Source: Lyophyllum atratum
Lineage: Eukaryota; Basidiomycota; Agaricomycetes; Agaricales; Lyophyllaceae
Length of the DNA stretch: 64,000 nucleotides
Direction: 5' to 3'
NCBI GenBank assembly: GCA_014905825.1
Contig: JACGCN010000003.1
Span: 2,563,817 to 2,627,816 of the forward strand
The position numbers and the translations under genes are program-made. This document shows, piece by piece, positions 11,823-23,615 of the stretch. The notes under the pieces are model-generated. The model was not told the origin of the DNA and made no database searches. It worked only from the letters and a program-made list of their open reading frames with translations. Position 1 is the first letter of the stretch; the number at the start of each line of letters is the position of its first letter.

Positions 11823-12577
11823 AGAAATATGTTACTATTTGGTCCTGTTCAGTCTTGTATTTCAGCGGCAGCGCGTGTTTCATCATCCGAACCCCGACAA
11901 CCGTCCTCTCCCGATCACATCGAGAAAACGCCATCGCCAATTACATGCTGCGACAAGGCCGTGCACTTTCGCGTTTATCATTTCTGAGGAGAAGCGCATG
12001 CGCCCCGGAAGATTCGCACTGCAGAGAGAAGGGATTGAAGATTTAAGGTCACACTGACTTGGCCGACGCCACCCCAACGCGAGGATGCTTCTTAAGGCAC
12101 AATATCGACACCTGCGAATTCTCGGGATATGCGAAGCTGTACGTTTCTTGGGCAAAGCTGTGCGAAGGCATTTGGACCTAGATGTCATCACCCACTGCTA
12201 AGGACCACAAAAACCACGCACACCACTGCTGGATTTCAAGCTTACCGACTGTAATGGATTACAGGAACTTCCGTGGACGTCTGGATGACTCTCGAGCTTG
12301 CTCTATAAAACGAAACACTGAAGATGGTTCCTGGTTCTGGCCATCGTCATCGCAGTTGTAATAAAGGGGGATCATCGTATCAGCGCCGTCATTGCTTCTT
12401 GTCGACAAAGGCTTGCTCATCGTAGTATCTCATTGGGGCTATATCAGATATGCGGGATGTATCTTGTATGGTATGTAGGCACTTTACTATGCCTTCCACA
12501 GCTATTTAAGGGCTTCGAGAGTGCCACGAACCTCATTCCCGGTCTTCTCTGATTTTCTTTCCTTCGTTTCTCTCGAC
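11823..12577. other. Intergenic stretch, AAO1 promoter side
   Basis: No gene recognised. A TATTTAAG sequence near 12502-12510, about 70 bp before the AAO1 start, is a plausible TATA-like element. Confidence 0.45.
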
Positions 12578-14819
12578 ATGCGTTTCACTAGATTTTTCCT
12601 GGTTATATCGTGCAGCTTACTCTCCGCGACGCTCAACCAAGCTGCTCTGCTGTCCCAGGTATCCGACATCCCCACCAACATCAAATTCGACTTCATCGTC
12701 GTTGGCGGTCAGTCACCATTCCCCATGCCTACTGAGTACAGTGAGCCAACTCACTGTCGCTGCTGCAGGGGGTAATTCTGGAAATGTTGTCGCGAATCGA
12801 TTGACTGAAAACCCTAAAATCAATGTGCTCGTGTTAGAGGCTGGCCCATCGTAAGCCCCCGCTGAACTCGCGATGATATATGTGCCACTGCTAACCCTGG
12901 TCTATTATTGAATTAGAAATGAGGGCGCGCTCGTATCTGAGATCCCTCTGTTGTCTCCTAAGCTGACGCAGCCATCGCCATACGAGTGGAATTACACCAC
13001 GACACCGCAACCTGGCCTTGCGGGCAGGTCCATTGCGTATCCGCGAGGACATATTCTTGGAGGAAGCAGCTCAACTAGTTTGTTGCATTCGCTGACCTGT
13101 TTGCTGGCGATTACGCTGAATGCATAACGTGCAGATTGGCTTGTCTACACGAGAGGAACAAGCGAGGACTTCGACCGCTACGCCAAAGTGACCGGCGATC
13201 AAGGCTGGTCGTGGAATGGTCTCCTCCCCTACTTCAAGAAGAGCGAAAAGTGGACTGTGCCCGCAGACAATCACAACCTCACTGGTCAATTCAACCCTTC
13301 CGTCCACGGCTTCACCGGCGAGGTTGCCGTCAGCCTTTCCGGCTTCCCTTCGGCGATTGATAATCGGGTAATTGAAGCGACTTCGCAGGCTGGAAATGAC
13401 TTCAAATTCAATTTGGACATGAACTCAGGAAAGTCTCTTGGTCTCGGTAAGATATGCACCTACAGTACGAATTCTTTTGCGGACTTATCATCTTTTCGAA
13501 GGGTGGGCGCAAATGACCGTCAAGGACGGCCGGAGAAGCTCTTCCGCAACTGCTTACTTGGCGCCGAAATTCTTGCAACGCAAGAATCTCTATGTCGTCG
13601 TGAACGCCCAAGCCTCTCGTGTAATACAAACAAGCGATGGGATCATCCCGGCTTTCCGTGGGGTGGAGTTTCGACAGAGCTCTGGAGGTACCGCCTGCAC
13701 ATCATCACATCTTTCGCCATTGACACCGGTAATCCAGGGCCCTTAAAGACCATCACAGCTTCCAGAGAAGTTATCCTTTCAGCTGGTGCCGTCGGTACCC
13801 CCCGCATCCTCATGAATTCTGGAATAGGCAATTCGACGACTCTGAAAGCCGTGGGCGTGAAACCGCTGGTCGATCTCCCAGATGTGGGCGAGAACCTCTC
13901 CGATCATGCCGTTCTTGGTAGTGCGTTCGTCGGTATGTTCATTCTTTAACATTGTGCGACTGGTTTTTATCGCTGTATGATAGCAAATGGCACCGACACC
14001 CTCGATAGCCTTTTCCGCGATGCGCAGTTGACAGCTGACGCCATGGCTCAGTGGCAAGTCAACAAGACCGGGCCCTTCGTGAACACCGTCCTGGATCACA
14101 TCGCCTTCGCTCGTCTGGACAAGAAGTTAGTTCCTAAACTGGATTCCGCTGCTGGACCCAACACTCCTCACTATGAGTTCGCCGTCTCAGTATGTGTCCT
14201 TCCCTATACTCTGACTCCCCATGCATTTATATGTCCCCAACAGAACGGTATCGCCACCGGCCCTCCTGCTCCCATCGGCAACTTCCTCGCTTTCACCACA
14301 GTTCTTGTATCCCCCAGCTCCCGCGGCTCTGTCAAGCTACGCACTAATGACCCCTTCACGCCGCCCCTCATCGACCCCGGCCTTCTAAAGACCGATTTCG
14401 ACAAGCTGATCATGCGCGAAGCTATCAAGGGCGTCAAGCGATTTGCCCAAGCGCCCGCCTGGAATGGATATGTACTTGGCCCCGCTGGTACATTTGCCAA
14501 TGCGACGGATGACGCTTCGATCGATGCGTATGCCGCGAATAACGCCGGGACACTGTTCCACCCTGTTGGGACCGCGAGCATGTCGCCGAAGGGCGCGAAG
14601 AATGGGGTCACGGATCCTGATCTTCTGGTGAAGAACGTGGTCGGTCTTCGCATCGTCGACTGCTCGGTGTTGGTGAATCCTCGGCTATTTATGGGCGAGG
14701 GTGACGGGAACTGACAATCTTTCTACTAGCCCTTTGTGCCCTCTGCGCACACACAAGCAGCCGCGTATGCCGTTGGCGAACGCGGCTCTGATATAATCAA
14801 GTCTGCATACAAGATTTAG
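12578..14819 (+). CDS. aao: Aryl-alcohol oxidase (GMC oxidoreductase), AAO1
   Basis: Secreted FAD enzyme that oxidises aromatic alcohols with O2 to give H2O2 in lignin decay. Nine exons: 12578-12707, 12769-12850, 12917-13077, 13135-13446, 13502-13687, 13738-13932, 13984-14189, 14244-14672, 14730-14819; 596 aa, the usual AAO length. The N-terminus is a hydrophobic signal peptide (to about residue 22). FDFIVVGGGNSGN is the FAD-binding fold and GHILGGSSSTN is a GMC signature. LSAGAVGTPRILMNSGIG is the second GMC signature. The catalytic His pair is seen in LFHPVGTASM (about His530) and PSAH (about His574). Several NxT/S sequons fit a glycoprotein. The paralogue AAO2 (46606-48819) has the same nine-exon structure with six exons of identical length, so the two arose by duplication. 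Confidence 0.93.
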
Positions 14820-14942
14820 TGGATCCACTGATCTCTCATACATCCACTTTCTGTGTTCATCTAATCGCGCATACCACCTGTATTGAATCTCTCGGACCCT
14901 CCCACCACTTTCTTTCAGTATGTAGAAACTTTGAATATACCC

Positions 14943-15338
14943 CTATTGCTTGACTGTTGTTTCATTTTTTGGTGTGTTGAAGCTACTGGAATTATGAACA
15001 CTTGTACTTGAGAATCTGTCATCCTGGGCGGGTACTGTAGAAACTGAACGATGGGGAACATACAAGGTCAAGTCGTCAGTTCTGTCATCCTGGGCGGGTA
15101 CTGTAGAAACTGAACGATGGGGAACATACAAGGTCAAGTCGTCAGTCACATATATCACCCCAGTCACATCAAATGTCGTAGGTGGGTGGCTAATGAATGG
15201 AGCGAGAAGGAAATTGAAGTGCGAAGTATTCGTGTCAGAAGCATTGACGAAAGCGACCATTGTAAATTCGAATGGGATGTAGTAGAGTGACCTATCGGCT
15301 CTCATCGGAGTGGCGACATCAGCTTCATCGCTGGCCAA
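14943..15338 (-). CDS. Possible small hypothetical protein with in-frame duplication
   Basis: A 131-aa frame on the minus strand. An exact 66-bp tandem duplication within it keeps the frame and repeats 22 residues that include YVPHRSVSTVPAQDDR. The composition is protein-like but I recognise no family and no signal peptide, and an upstream exon could be missing. It may equally be a random open frame; the duplication itself is certain. Confidence 0.3.
   Translation of the reverse strand: MASDEADVATPMRADRSLYYIPFEFTMVAFVNASDTNTSHFNFLLAPFISHPPTTFDVTGVIYVTDDLTLYVPHRSVSTVPAQDDRTDDLTLYVPHRSVSTVPAQDDRFSSTSVHNSSSFNTPKNETTVKQ
15015..15146. repeat. Exact 66-bp tandem duplication
   Basis: Units 15015-15080 and 15081-15146 are identical by eye, starting TCTGTCATCCTGGGCGGGTA. 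Identity implies a recent event. Confidence 0.95.
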
Positions 15339-15650
15339 AATCTGAGCGTACTGATCTAGCGATGTTCTGGTGCCGCCCGGAGGGCTGGGAGTTGATTAAT
15401 GATTCCCTACTGCGATGTTGGAGTGAAATGTTGCAGATGGAGGTGGAATTACAAAAAATTGACGGGGAGAGCTTCGAAGAGGCGAAATGACTTGCCGTTG
15501 CACCGGTCCGGCTTCTGAATCTGTACTAATTAGGCCGCGATCACGTGATTGTCTATTTTTCCCAACCCCGAGCAACCAAGGTGGTCCCAGGTAAACCGCT
15601 AAAGTCCACCTCATCGCGACCCGCCCAAGCTCAGCACTTTTTCGACCGCT

Positions 15651-16886
15651 ATGGCCGCATTTCCTGGCGAACTTATCGACTATATTATTGACTTTCTTCA
15701 CCACGATGAGCCCGCACTTCGAGCATGTTCAACCGTCTCCCTTAGATGGCTAGGGTCAAGCCGTTACCATCTTTTTCGTCACATACGTCTTGGCCAACGC
15801 ACTCGTAGGAGGGACCGCTGCCACCGTCTATATATGATAATCTCATCCTCACCGGATCTTGCACTCTATATCGTGGAAGTCGTCCTTCACATTCAGGATT
15901 GGCACATCCTGGCGGATCAGTTTCTCCCCCTCCTACTCCCCTCGCTCACCTCATTGGAAACTATTTGGATCCTGTCTCGAACCGTTGACGTGTTCGAGTA
16001 CCCTCTACCACACCCCATAATGCTGGCTATTGGTTCGCTACCGCTACTCAAAAATCTCCGGGTTCAGCATCTCCATATCCCTTATCTCGATTACATTCTC
16101 GAGATCCTCCGTTCTTGTCGCCGCATCAAAGTCTTGAACGTAGAGAACTTGAGATTCGGCGACCTATCGAGCCCTGATGCACGTACGGTGCAGCCTATCG
16201 GTATCCAGAATGGGAGCGAGAGGACCAGTATCGAAGAACTCATGATAGACAACGGTGTTTTGGCTACGGCGTTTATTGGGTCCCAGTCGCCGATTGACAT
16301 CTCTGCATTGAGACTCCTTGAAGTCCGAGCAGAACAGCTGAGCTACTCTCCACTAACCAATCTTATACACGCCGCAACCTCCCTGGAGCGCCTCGAAGTT
16401 ATCCTAGATGCAGATCGTGAGTAAAACTTGTCAAACTTGCTTGCCCTCTGACCATGTAACTCCTCAGTTGATCTTTGCCCTCCAATCGACTTGTCGTATA
16501 TGTTCTTCCTCAATACGCTGGCTTTTGACATGCGGGCATTATTGGGACGCGAAAACCCCCTTCCTTGGCTGCACGCCGTCCTCTCTTCCATTCCAGCTAT
16601 CAACTGCCTCGACAGCCTTTCACTCGTGTTTACCATTGACATACCCCCGCCCAATCTCTCGGTGGCCGCGTATCGTGACTTCCTGAACGGGTGGAAGGTT
16701 TTCGACGCCCTTTTTGCCCAAATCAGATTCGTTCCTCTCAAGCGTGTTCGAATCGATTTTCGCATTGACAACATCGTGGGAGACCAGATTGTGCAAACGG
16801 TTGTAGACGACATCGTCACGCAGCTACACCGGCTGCATGAGAAAGGCGTCCTACACGTCGACTCTTGCGAGACGGGATTTGGATAA
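15651..16886 (+). CDS. F-box-like protein 1
   Basis: Two exons, 15651-16416 and 16468-16886, with a 51-nt GTGAGT...CTCAG intron; 394 aa. The N-terminus MAAFPGELIDYIIDFLHHD is a typical basidiomycete F-box start (FPxELIDxIIDxL). It is followed by LRACSTVSLRW, then leucine-rich irregular repeats, e.g. around LLKNLRVQHLHI and IKVLNVENLRF. Such proteins join SCF ubiquitin ligases through Skp1 and recruit targets with the leucine-rich part; the target is unknown. It sits head-to-tail with a second F-box gene 203 bp downstream, from which it is strongly diverged. Confidence 0.8.
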
Positions 16887-17025
16887 GTTGGTGTTACGCA
16901 CAGCTTTGATGTCTCCTGAATCCCACTGCAGGTGTACCTGATTTCTGTACCTTGTCTGTACCCGGAATTTCGTCAACTCTATCTACCTTGGTCCGATTTG
17001 CGACTATTAGGAATAGATGGGAATC

Positions 17026-17033
17026 TATAAAAG
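17026..17033 (+). promoter_or_regulatory. TATA box of F-box gene 2
   Basis: TATAAAAG, 57 bp before the ATG at 17090. Confidence 0.6.
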
Positions 17034-17089
17034 GGTCAGCTTAGTCGTTTGACGTGTCGTGTCCCGTACCTTCCCTCCTGCCCACCACC

Positions 17090-18389
17090 ATGTCCATCGC
17101 GACATTGCCGCAGGAGCTCGTTGACCAGATTATCGACCATCTCCATGACCAAGATTTAACCCTCAAAGCTTGCGCTCTCGTCTGTCGTACATGGTTAACA
17201 CCCTGCCGTTCCCACATTTTTCGTAACGTCGTCCTGCAACCGAGGCTCGTCGTACGAGGATTTCTGAACTGGTTCAAGGGGCCGAGTCATATCGCATCGT
17301 TATACTCCATTCTCGACTCCACGCCCGAGGTTGCTTCGTTCATCCGCAATCTGGTGATTCGCGAGGGGATGGTGGATAGGGATTGGATGGCAAGGGAGAA
17401 AACTCTAATACCGATCCTACGGCTATTGCATAACGTGGAACGGTTCGAGCTCGAACGTGCGGCGGCCATCCAGATAGCATGGAGAGGGTTACCGCATAAT
17501 TTGAAAGGTGCCATTAGCGAGTTGTTGGCCTCGCCGTCACTCCGGGAGCTAAAGTTGGGAATGTTGGCATTGGATGACCCGAAGGATCTTCTTCGTATTC
17601 TCGAGGGTTGTCGATCCCTTCGGCTCCTCCACATTGACCATCTACGCCTCGGTGGCCCCATGCAGGATGAATCCGACTCACCAGACCGCCCTCCCCAAGC
17701 ACATTTGGATGCTCTCACCATCGGGGCTAGGACGTCGCCCCACATCGTCAGCTGCCTTCTGCACCCGCAATCGACGCTGGACATGACTACTCTCCGTAAG
17801 CTGAGTATGTCGGTCTCAGGGAACTTCGGAGAGTTTGCGAGGCTTTTGCGCTCCACCGTCTCCCTCGAAGTTCTCGAAATAGTCTTGATGAGTGACAGTG
17901 AGTCGCCAACTCTATACTATCTTTTTCGTCAGCTCACCTAGTCTTACAGTCGACCTTGTCGCTTACCAGAATTCACCATCCTCTGAACGCTTCGACATGA
18001 GCCACAACCCGAACCTCCGCAGACTAGAAGTCAAGATAGATGTCATCCAGCGACAAGACGACCCGCTTCTCTGGTTAAACGGGCTCTTCTCGACCTTCAC
18101 CACCCCCAATGCCCTCCAACACATATATATCGTCTACAGCCTATACCTCCCTGCGCCATATATGGACCGCTCCGTGAACACCACAATCTTTAGTGAATGG
18201 CAACAGATCGACCTAACACTGACGGGCCCAGTGTTTGACAGCCTCAAGCAGGTGCGACTGGAGTTTTCGCTGGAAAATCCGATAGGATTCGGCGTCGCAC
18301 CGAGGTTTCTGAAAGAGGTGGATTTGAAGAGCCCGGCGCTACGGGCCGGTGATATCCTTGTGGTCGAAGCTTTCGACACGAGCAGATGA
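17090..18389 (+). CDS. F-box-like protein 2
   Basis: Two exons, 17090-17897 and 17950-18389, 415 aa. The acceptor CTTACAG at 17949 is chosen because the closer CTAG breaks the frame. It starts MSIATLPQELVDQIIDHL, an F-box, with the second helix ALVCRTWLTPCR. The rest is leucine-rich, with repeats near LRELKLGMLAL and LRLLHIDHLRLGG. It is probably a substrate receptor of an SCF ubiquitin ligase, with no identifiable target. It has the same layout as the preceding gene (F-box, Leu-rich body, one intron about two thirds along), which supports an old tandem duplication. Confidence 0.82.
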
Positions 18390-18700
18390 GGGTGTCGTAT
18401 GCGTGATCGTCACTGTATGCTTTGGGCGTCTTTGATGGTCAATGGAATCAATGGTTCACGACCATAGAAATTATAGCGGCAGCGAAAGTGTCTGTTCGGT
18501 GTAAGGCCAGGCATCGGCTTCCGGATTCGTCAGCGCGATCTCGCTTTTTCGCGTCATGCCGATAATTTGAAATCGCAGTCTGTTTCAAATGATGACGTAG
18601 CTAGGTACAGACACTCGACCCGTCGCCTCAATGTCAAGAATTCGCGTATAGAGGCGGGTTCTCCCAGCTTTCACTCAAATTCTATTTTGCTCTGTACACC

Positions 18701-20661
18701 ATGGCAGATTCAACGACCGTTCAGAACGCCCCGCCCTCGCCGTCCGAAGTGAAGGGCAAGCCATTCAGCCGAGACTTCCTCGACAGCGATAACGCCCAAG
18801 CGCGTCGGGTATACCTGAAAGTGCTTATTACGGGCTGCCTTCTGATCGTCCTTACCATTTTCGCTGTCTTGGCTATATATTGGGGCGCATTATGGAGAAC
18901 TCCTGTGCGTAACCTCCGTGGCTGGGTAATTGTGAGCCATTGATCATCATTTCTGTGCCCCTGTATCTCAACCAGTTACCAGGACTTTGACTTGGACATC
19001 GTCGGCCAGTCCGTGGTACGAGATTTAACGACCAGAGCCAAGTCTTCTAAAGTCACGTTCACCGCGATACCTGCCACTCGGTTTCCTGGCGGCCCGAGTG
19101 ACTTGGTCAATGTCGTTCGGGAAGAGAAAACTTGGGTTGCCATTGCTAGTTCGTCCATCATCTCGTCCTTCATGCGCAAACCCATTGAGACCACGCTGTA
19201 ATAGTTGATCCGGGATCCTCTGACCGTCTACGAAGCTCATATTCATCACCGAACGTTACATACAACGGTACTGATGCCATGACCGTTTATGCCTCGGAAG
19301 CACGAAACGAAAACGCATAGTGAGCACAGCCATCAACCATATAGCAAGTCGAAGATTTTGAATTCAACCTCTCCAAGCCGATATATAATCAGGCCGTCGG
19401 TGCGGGTTTCCATAGCTCCTCTCGGTACTTAACCTTCTTACTTCGGTTTAGTACGAAGCGTCCTTGGAGTCCTTAGAAACCTCGTTTGCCACGCAAGCCA
19501 TCCAATTATTCGCGACCTCTGCGAATATCAATCTTCCATCGGTCATCGCAACATCCCCACAAACGATCGTGAAGCCTATATCATACAAGACGGTCAATGT
19601 AGCTCCTTTCAATATAGCTGTGTAAGCTTTTATACATCTCTCGTAGTTGTACATTGCTGACATGATGCTACGCAGCGCATCCGCTGTAACTTTCGTTGGA
19701 CTCATCTACATGTTAATTCTGTCATTCTTCGTGGTTGTACGTCCCCAACCCCTTATGCATTCGCTACGAAGGTTCATGAGATCAGGATAGATGACTGCAT
19801 ATGGCGCTCGCGCCGCCGCCGGATTTGAAAACGGTCTGACTCTCCACTCCCTCATCATTACTCGCCTTATGACCTACTTCATCACGGAGTTTTTCATCTC
19901 TGTACGTCTCTAACCATTCGCGCACGGTATGCTCGTTCATACCCTACATAGCTCTCCTATTCTCTGCTTTCCCTCGCTTTCCTGCTCGACTTTAGTCGGA
20001 AGTAGGTGGTTATCGTTGAGCCTCTAATTCCCATGCTAATATCACGCAGATTCAAAGCCGCCGGTTTCATTGTTTTCTGGATGATCAATTACGTTGGCAT
20101 GCTCTCAGTGTAAGTTTGCCTCCTCTCCCCACTCCTTACATCTCTGAAGCGGTATACAGCGGTCTCGCTTTAGAAGCTCTCATCCCACTGCTCACGAATC
20201 GTTATATCCCCTTCTTCATGATCGTTTGGGTCATTGGTGCGCCTCCCAATTTCTTTATGCTCCTGAGATACTTGTGTGAATTTGATATGTTGACAGTGAA
20301 CGTATCTGTCTGCATCCAACCCATCGAGGTTCTCCCAAGCGTGTACCGCTATGGGTATGCTTCTCCCTTCTACAACATCTCTCGCGCCGTGCGATGTGTC
20401 GTTTTCGCCACCAGAAACCAACGTAAGATCCGTTCTGCGCTTAAATTTGCCCAGGTTAACTCCGAATTAGTCGGTCTGAACTTTGGGGTACTTTTCGTGT
20501 GGATCATAATATCTTGTATCTCTTTACTTATCATACAGTGGTTCGTCCGCCGTAGGGAGGTCATCATCTATCGGCAGAAGTGCCAGAACCGGACGAATAA
20601 TGAGCAGAAAAGGATACCGACTGTCTCAGATGATGGCGGAAACGAAGAGCGTAGGGCATAA
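18701..20661 (+). CDS. SNG1: SNG1-family membrane protein (DUF3533)
   Basis: Twelve exons: 18701-18904, 18983-19148, 19205-19319, 19378-19399, 19452-19621, 19676-19736, 19791-19901, 19952-20001, 20050-20109, 20160-20236, 20297-20422, 20471-20661; 450 aa. It has a cytosolic N-terminus, one membrane segment (about residues 41-61), and then an extracytosolic domain containing NVTYNGTDAM and EARNENAYRYIIRPS. Five or so membrane segments follow, e.g. GLIYMLILSFFVV, FIVFWMINYVGML and WIIISCISLLIIQW. The family includes yeast Sng1, linked to resistance to nitrosoguanidine and to plasma-membrane lipid transport. The 22-nt fourth exon is forced by frame continuity and gives the family-like motif across the junction. 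The substrate is unknown. Confidence 0.85.
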
Positions 20662-20747
20662 GATGCATTCTTTTTACATCTAGAGTATCATGTTGTGGGC
20701 GATGACTTTCAACCGGAAACGTTGATATCTAATGGCTATACCACGGA

Positions 20748-21757
20748 CTATACATTCAGACGGCCACGAAAGGTGGCCGCAGCAGAGCCAGAGCCGAGGT
20801 TACTAATCGCGACGGCTCTACAGACGAAGCATTGCTTCAGGGTCACCGTATACTGCTTAGGAGTAGGGAAGCACGTTCGGGGCAAAGACCGCAAGCAAGA
20901 ACCACATTGTTCCACGGGCAGGCCTTTCGTAAGGTTCCTGTCGATGACGTGCAGTGGAAGGAGGGGGTGGCTCCGGTAGCGGTCACCCGTGACAGGCTGT
21001 TTGTCTGACCAGATGGAGATGTACTGCATGCTGTCAGCGAGGATGTCAGGGTAGACATGCTCCGCGAAGAATGAGGTGGTTAGGCGTTCAATGATGACGA
21101 CGTCGCTCGCGGCATAGGCCAAGCTCTGAGGGGACAGTGGGCGTGTTAACCACATCGAGTGGTTGACTGTGATACGTAGATTGTCAGACGAATCTCACCA
21201 CGAAGACTGGTCGACGAACCTTGATTACCTCCCACGGGTATCGCGATCTTGTGCTCTTCGGCGCACTGGCGCAATCCAGCGAGCCGATGAATCGGTAGAT
21301 ACTGTGCGCGATTGGAATTCATGTCATTCCAAGCAACAACTTTAGCAAGACGTTGCAGCTGCTGTGTCTCTCCCTCCCCTCGACGTTCCCGTGACTTGAT
21401 ATCCGCAAGCTGCAAGTCGACGGTAAGACGCATGCGGACACCATGGTCATGGAAGAGGCAGCTGTAGTCCATGCGTCCATCGAAGACGATCTTCATGATC
21501 TTACCTGATTCGAGGATATCATAGATTGGGCGCAGATCCTGACTGGAGAGTTTGACGGCGTCGAAGACGAAGGTCTCATGCTGTGGGGAGGGGGCCATCG
21601 TGCGAAAGGAAAGTAATGATAAGGAGCCACCAAGACGCCCTAGCTTATCGCCCTCGCAGTCGAAGGCGAGAGCAGTGGACGATTTGAGGATAGGCAACGC
21701 AATCTCTAAAGCTGCCGAACTGTCGCAAAATGTATAATCGATGTTGGGCTTGGACAT
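20748..21757 (-). CDS. DEDDy-type 3'-5' exonuclease domain protein
   Basis: Minus strand, exon 1 21757-21229 and exon 2 21166-20748; 315 aa. The motif ALAFDCEG (Asp33, Glu35) is exonuclease motif I. VFDGRMDYSCLFHDHGV followed by DLQLADI is motif II. LAYAASDVVIIE is motif III with Tyr and Asp. This is the RNase D/WRN-exonuclease fold, common as stand-alone proteins in Agaricomycetes; no HRDC or helicase domain is present. The substrate is probably structured RNA or DNA. The tail is Cys-containing (CGSCLRSLP) and of unknown role. The ATG at 21757 is preceded only by a non-ATG in-frame extension. It converges with the SNG1-like gene 86 bp away. Confidence 0.82.
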
Positions 21758-22734
21758 ATTGATTATGTGTGTCTGCGCAGAAGATACCCATGGGTCAGTC
21801 AAGCAACTTCTGGGTATAAAAGGGAGGGCTCACACCGATGGAATAGTCTCAGAGCGCAAGAGAAGGGTGCACCTGACCAATGCGTGGCGGTCTGTGTTTT
21901 ATATCGTGATGTCTCAGTTAAGCTTAAGGTTGAACTTCCGAAAAGAGAAGGCCCACGGACCTTCAGATTATGACTGGGGGGCCAATGGTCGGTCTACATA
22001 GGGCAACCAGCTATTCAGCCTGCAGGCGATCCCAGACTTTTGCACAGGCCCGTGTCGTCGCTAACGTGATAGAAGGCTGGTGGGCTTACTGAGAATTGAG
22101 TCACTCGAATGCCTCCCGCTGTATTACACCATATCGAAATGGTGCACCGTTTTGAACAGCATGGTGATGGCCCATGGGAGTCAAGGCTTATGAAAAGGTT
22201 CAAAGTCCTTGTGCGTCAGACAGGCGCGTCTACAACTAGCGTATAAGCCTCGAATTTCGATGCACATCTGAACTGTCCATATAGATTGAGGAGTATAGCA
22301 ATGACAGCGACGTACACATGCAAGTGAAGCTATTGCCCAGAATTACCTCACAAGCTGCCAGTGGTCGATAAGAGTGAGGAACTTGGAAGAGTGGCACCAT
22401 CCGAGTTCCGATTTACGAGAATTTGGACTCCGTGATCAAAGAAATTCTGGTACTCTTCCGGACGTCCCGACCGTGGACTTAGCCACTACAATATACTCCT
22501 CCTCCTCCACCCGCGATGTGTAGCTGCTCTGTCATCTGCGCTCTCCCAGCATTCAACTCAACGGATCCCTTTTATCCACCTTATCGTGGTTCCAGAGAGT
22601 GACCCGCTCGCGATGATTCCGGGTTTGATATACGTTGGTGGATCTATTGTCGATGTTGAGCTTGACGAACGGTGCGGAGTGGTCATTTGAACTTCTGGGT
22701 CTACACTGCTGGCGTCATCGAGAGTTTGGCGATA
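21758..22734. other. Gene-free stretch
   Basis: Nothing beyond the presumed promoter of the exonuclease gene is recognised. Confidence 0.5.
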
Positions 22735-23068
22735 AACACGGTTTAACAAACATGTTTTCTTACTTAGAAATAAATATTTTGACAAACACCTAACAGATTT
22801 CTTGAGAAACTGTCGGAAAACATGTAACCTGTTTTTTATAGGTTTGCTGCCAATAGAATAACCTTTCTCTTATTGTGTTTCCCGACGAACAGGCATTCCT
22901 TTGTTTTAGACAAAGAAATGCGTGTTTGTCAAAAAACACAACAGGAAATCTTTTTCCTGTTTTGGTACAAACCTCCAGAAAACACGTTACATGTTTTCTG
23001 ACTGTTTATTAACAAACCTTCTAAGTGTTTGTCAAGAAATTCTCTTATAAGTACGAAAGCGTGTTAGC
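22735..23068. mobile_element. Foldback (long inverted-repeat) element, ~330 bp
   Basis: The AT-rich stretch is one long imperfect hairpin: its left half (from about 22752 to 22905) aligns with the reverse complement of its right half (about 22906-23058). Matching blocks include TTGACAAACAC, GAAAACATGTAAC and AGGTTTG. It has no coding capacity and no clear target duplication. A foldback or MITE-type element is the likeliest explanation. Confidence 0.6.
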
Positions 23069-23615
23069 TAGACCCTGTTTGTTCCCAAATTTGCCATACC
23101 GCCAGCAGTGCTAGGGCTTAGTGACTCGTGAGGTCCGTTCTTCCGCATTATCTTCCATGCCACTTTCTAACCGCTTCCTAGAATGTCAGACCAAATGTAT
23201 GCCATCTGGGTCATTGCGGAGTCCCTTGCATATTCTGGGTTCACCGCGGTGGAACAATGGACGCATTACCGGCTCTCTATCGTGTACACGACGAGAGGTT
23301 CATATCCCAGCTACGAATGTGACGTGTCAATTCAACGAAGGCCTCGGGGTTGTCGTTCTGATGAGGGTATCGTGGTGGCGTCCGTTTCGAACATGCTAGA
23401 AGAGCGTTTCGTCTTCGCACCCCATCGACAGCCTCCTGGGACCTAATAGCAGCATGGTTCGACTCCTAGCCAAGCTTGGGTCCGAATAATGACAACTTCC
23501 ACCATGTGCCGCTGACCTCCTTTCACGCGCAGCCTTTCCTTCTTGACCTCTGGATAAAAGCAAGCAGGAACTCGTCGCGACACTTGAATCCAGCACACCT
23601 TTCGAAGCTTTCCTC
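23069..23615. other. Gene-free stretch upstream of apyrase pseudogene
   Basis: Only weak short frames are present; no recognisable gene. Confidence 0.4.

Larger units (their letters stand above)
14820..15650. other. Intergenic stretch with a possible small gene and a 66-bp duplication
   Basis: Apart from the uncertain minus-strand frame at 14943-15338, described separately, I see no gene. It also carries the upstream region of the first F-box gene. Confidence 0.4.

Noticed and set aside
19320..19344. A 25-nt intron in the SNG1-like gene using the first TAG acceptor
   Set aside because: Too short for splicing in this genome; the CCAAG acceptor at 19377 gives a 58-nt intron and the family-like AYRYIIRP sequence.
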